The position numbers and the translations under genes were made by a program. The notes below the pieces were generated by a model. The model had not been told where the DNA came from. It saw only the letters and a program-made list of their open reading frames with translations, and did no database searches. Positions 63,280 to 64,000 of a DNA stretch of 64,000 nucleotides are shown piece after piece. How positions within the stretch are numbered: position 1 is the stretch's first letter; every line of letters begins with the position of its first letter. Origin of the DNA: an uncultured Bacteroidales bacterium (GTDB taxonomy: Bacteria > Bacteroidota > Bacteroidia > Bacteroidales > Bacteroidaceae); NCBI GenBank assembly GCA_902774335.1, contig CACYHW010000006.1:62001-126000 (forward strand), written 5' to 3'.

Positions 63280-64000
63280 ATGAAACACCAGGGAATCATA
63301 CTGTTATTTTGTGCCGCACTTTTGAGCTCATGCCACGGCGGAAGCCAGTTCCGGTCCGAGGGCGGCATCATGGAGCTGACCAGCCACATCATGGTTGAAC
63401 AGACTCCTCACAGCTACTTTGTAAGGATTGCCAACCCATGGAAAAAGGGCACCCTGCTGCACACCTATACCTTTACCGACTCCCTGGATACCGACTACAA
63501 CTTCAGCCGCGACATCAATACCGTACACATACCGCTTAAAAGGGTGGTCGTCATGACCAACAGCATGGCTCACCTCATGGTCGAGCTGGGCGTCCAGGAC
63601 TGCATCGCGGGAGTCTGCGAGCCCGAGTACATATCGGACACACTCATTCGCGCACGTCTGGCAAACGGAGCCATTGCCGACTGCGGCAACAGCATGTACC
63701 CCACCGTGGAGAAGATAATGGAACTGCATCCCGACGCCATAATGGTATCTCCTTTTGAGCAGACCGGATACGGACAGTTGGAAAAGCTGGGAATTCCCCT
63801 GCTGGAGTGTGCCGATTACATGGAGACATCGCCTCTGGCACGTGCCGAGTGGATGCGTTTTTACGGACGTCTGTTCGGAGCCGGCAGCAAGGCCGACTCG
63901 CTGTTCAATAAGGTCAAGGCCGATTACGAGAGCCTCAGGGAGACCGCATCCAAGAGTGCCTCGCGCCCCAAGGTGATGCTTGACACCCGCAGCGGATCGG
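63280..64000 (+). CDS. btuF: ABC transporter substrate-binding protein, BtuF-like (partial, cut by window end)
   Basis: About 240 codons are present and open to the edge. Lipoprotein signal MKHQGIILLFCAALLSSC. The mature part shows a type III (BtuF/FhuD) binding-protein pattern: PLKRVVVMTNSMAHLMVELG, CIAGVCEPEYI, VEKIMELHPDAIMVSPFEQT and GIPLLECADYMETSPLARAE. It starts 3 bp after the BtuG-like gene, in the riboswitch operon, so cobalamin is the likely ligand, though the same fold binds haem and siderophores. The BtuCD permease and ATPase would be expected beyond the window. Confidence 0.85.
   Translation, partial: MKHQGIILLFCAALLSSCHGGSQFRSEGGIMELTSHIMVEQTPHSYFVRIANPWKKGTLLHTYTFTDSLDTDYNFSRDINTVHIPLKRVVVMTNSMAHLMVELGVQDCIAGVCEPEYISDTLIRARLANGAIADCGNSMYPTVEKIMELHPDAIMVSPFEQTGYGQLEKLGIPLLECADYMETSPLARAEWMRFYGRLFGAGSKADSLFNKVKADYESLRETASKSASRPKVMLDTRSGS

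Overview
The window reads as a chromosome segment of a fibre-degrading, anaerobic Bacteroidales, probably Prevotellaceae-like. The evidence: TAnnTTTG promoter boxes, some with a TTTG/TTG box 19-21 bp upstream; SPII lipoproteins; a TonB-receptor/BtuG-type vitamin B12 locus; pyruvate:ferredoxin oxidoreductase; secreted GH43, GH51 and GH10 enzymes; one-chain PurL ancestry; few Shine-Dalgarno sequences. No rRNA, tRNA, CRISPR array or transposase gene was found.

Layout. 1-5717 (+): end of a GH43 enzyme, a terminator-like hairpin, then a tight run of aminotransferase, GHL10 hydrolase, GH51 arabinofuranosidase and tcdA. 5685-10416 (-): purL, which has lost about 36 codons plus the reading frame between synthetase and amidotransferase domains, followed by two half-size chromate transporters. 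10430-14500 is an accessory patch: a non-coding stretch with a large cruciform-type repeat and three TCACA-N3-TGTGA palindromes; an antitoxin with an internally deleted ParE-like toxin; a DEDDh exonuclease; a PLD-like remnant; an AT-rich pair (RecB-type PD-(D/E)XK nuclease plus RNase J-like beta-CASP protein); and the tail of a sigma-70 gene. 14513-22777: small membrane proteins, a propeller lipoprotein, an APH-like kinase, a PNPOx-like lipoprotein, uvrA, yihY and hsp20. 22827-31137 (-): GH10 xylanase, PFOR, an AAA ATPase with an altered Walker B, and cstA. 31247-40795 (-): a 3.2-kilo-residue LamG/FN3 surface protein. 41026-45410 (-): a receiver/PEP-synthase-like protein and gdhA. 45707-58255: UDP-glucuronate epimerase, Rid protein, C1 peptidase, recJ-recQ-SGNH lipoprotein, a Nat-type ABC exporter and a Kef-type antiporter. 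58335-64000 (+): a cobalamin riboswitch heading a B12-uptake operon (DUF4465 lipoprotein, BtuB-like receptor, BtuG-like propeller fused to a second surface domain, BtuF-like binding protein cut by the window edge).

How genes fit together. Xylan side-chain and backbone enzymes (GH43, GH51, GH10) suit plant-fibre degradation. CstA, PFOR and the PEP-synthase-like protein point to pyruvate handling. RecJ and RecQ adjoin as a repair pair. The B12 operon has riboswitch control and covers surface capture, outer-membrane transport and periplasmic binding. The strongest candidate for an undescribed system is the RecB-like/beta-CASP nuclease pair at 12268-14420, which sits between two gene stumps. The strongest sign of damage is the interrupted purL. 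A GGGGTCTGACCCC-centred hairpin family occupies three intergenic gaps (17851, 20759, 24764).
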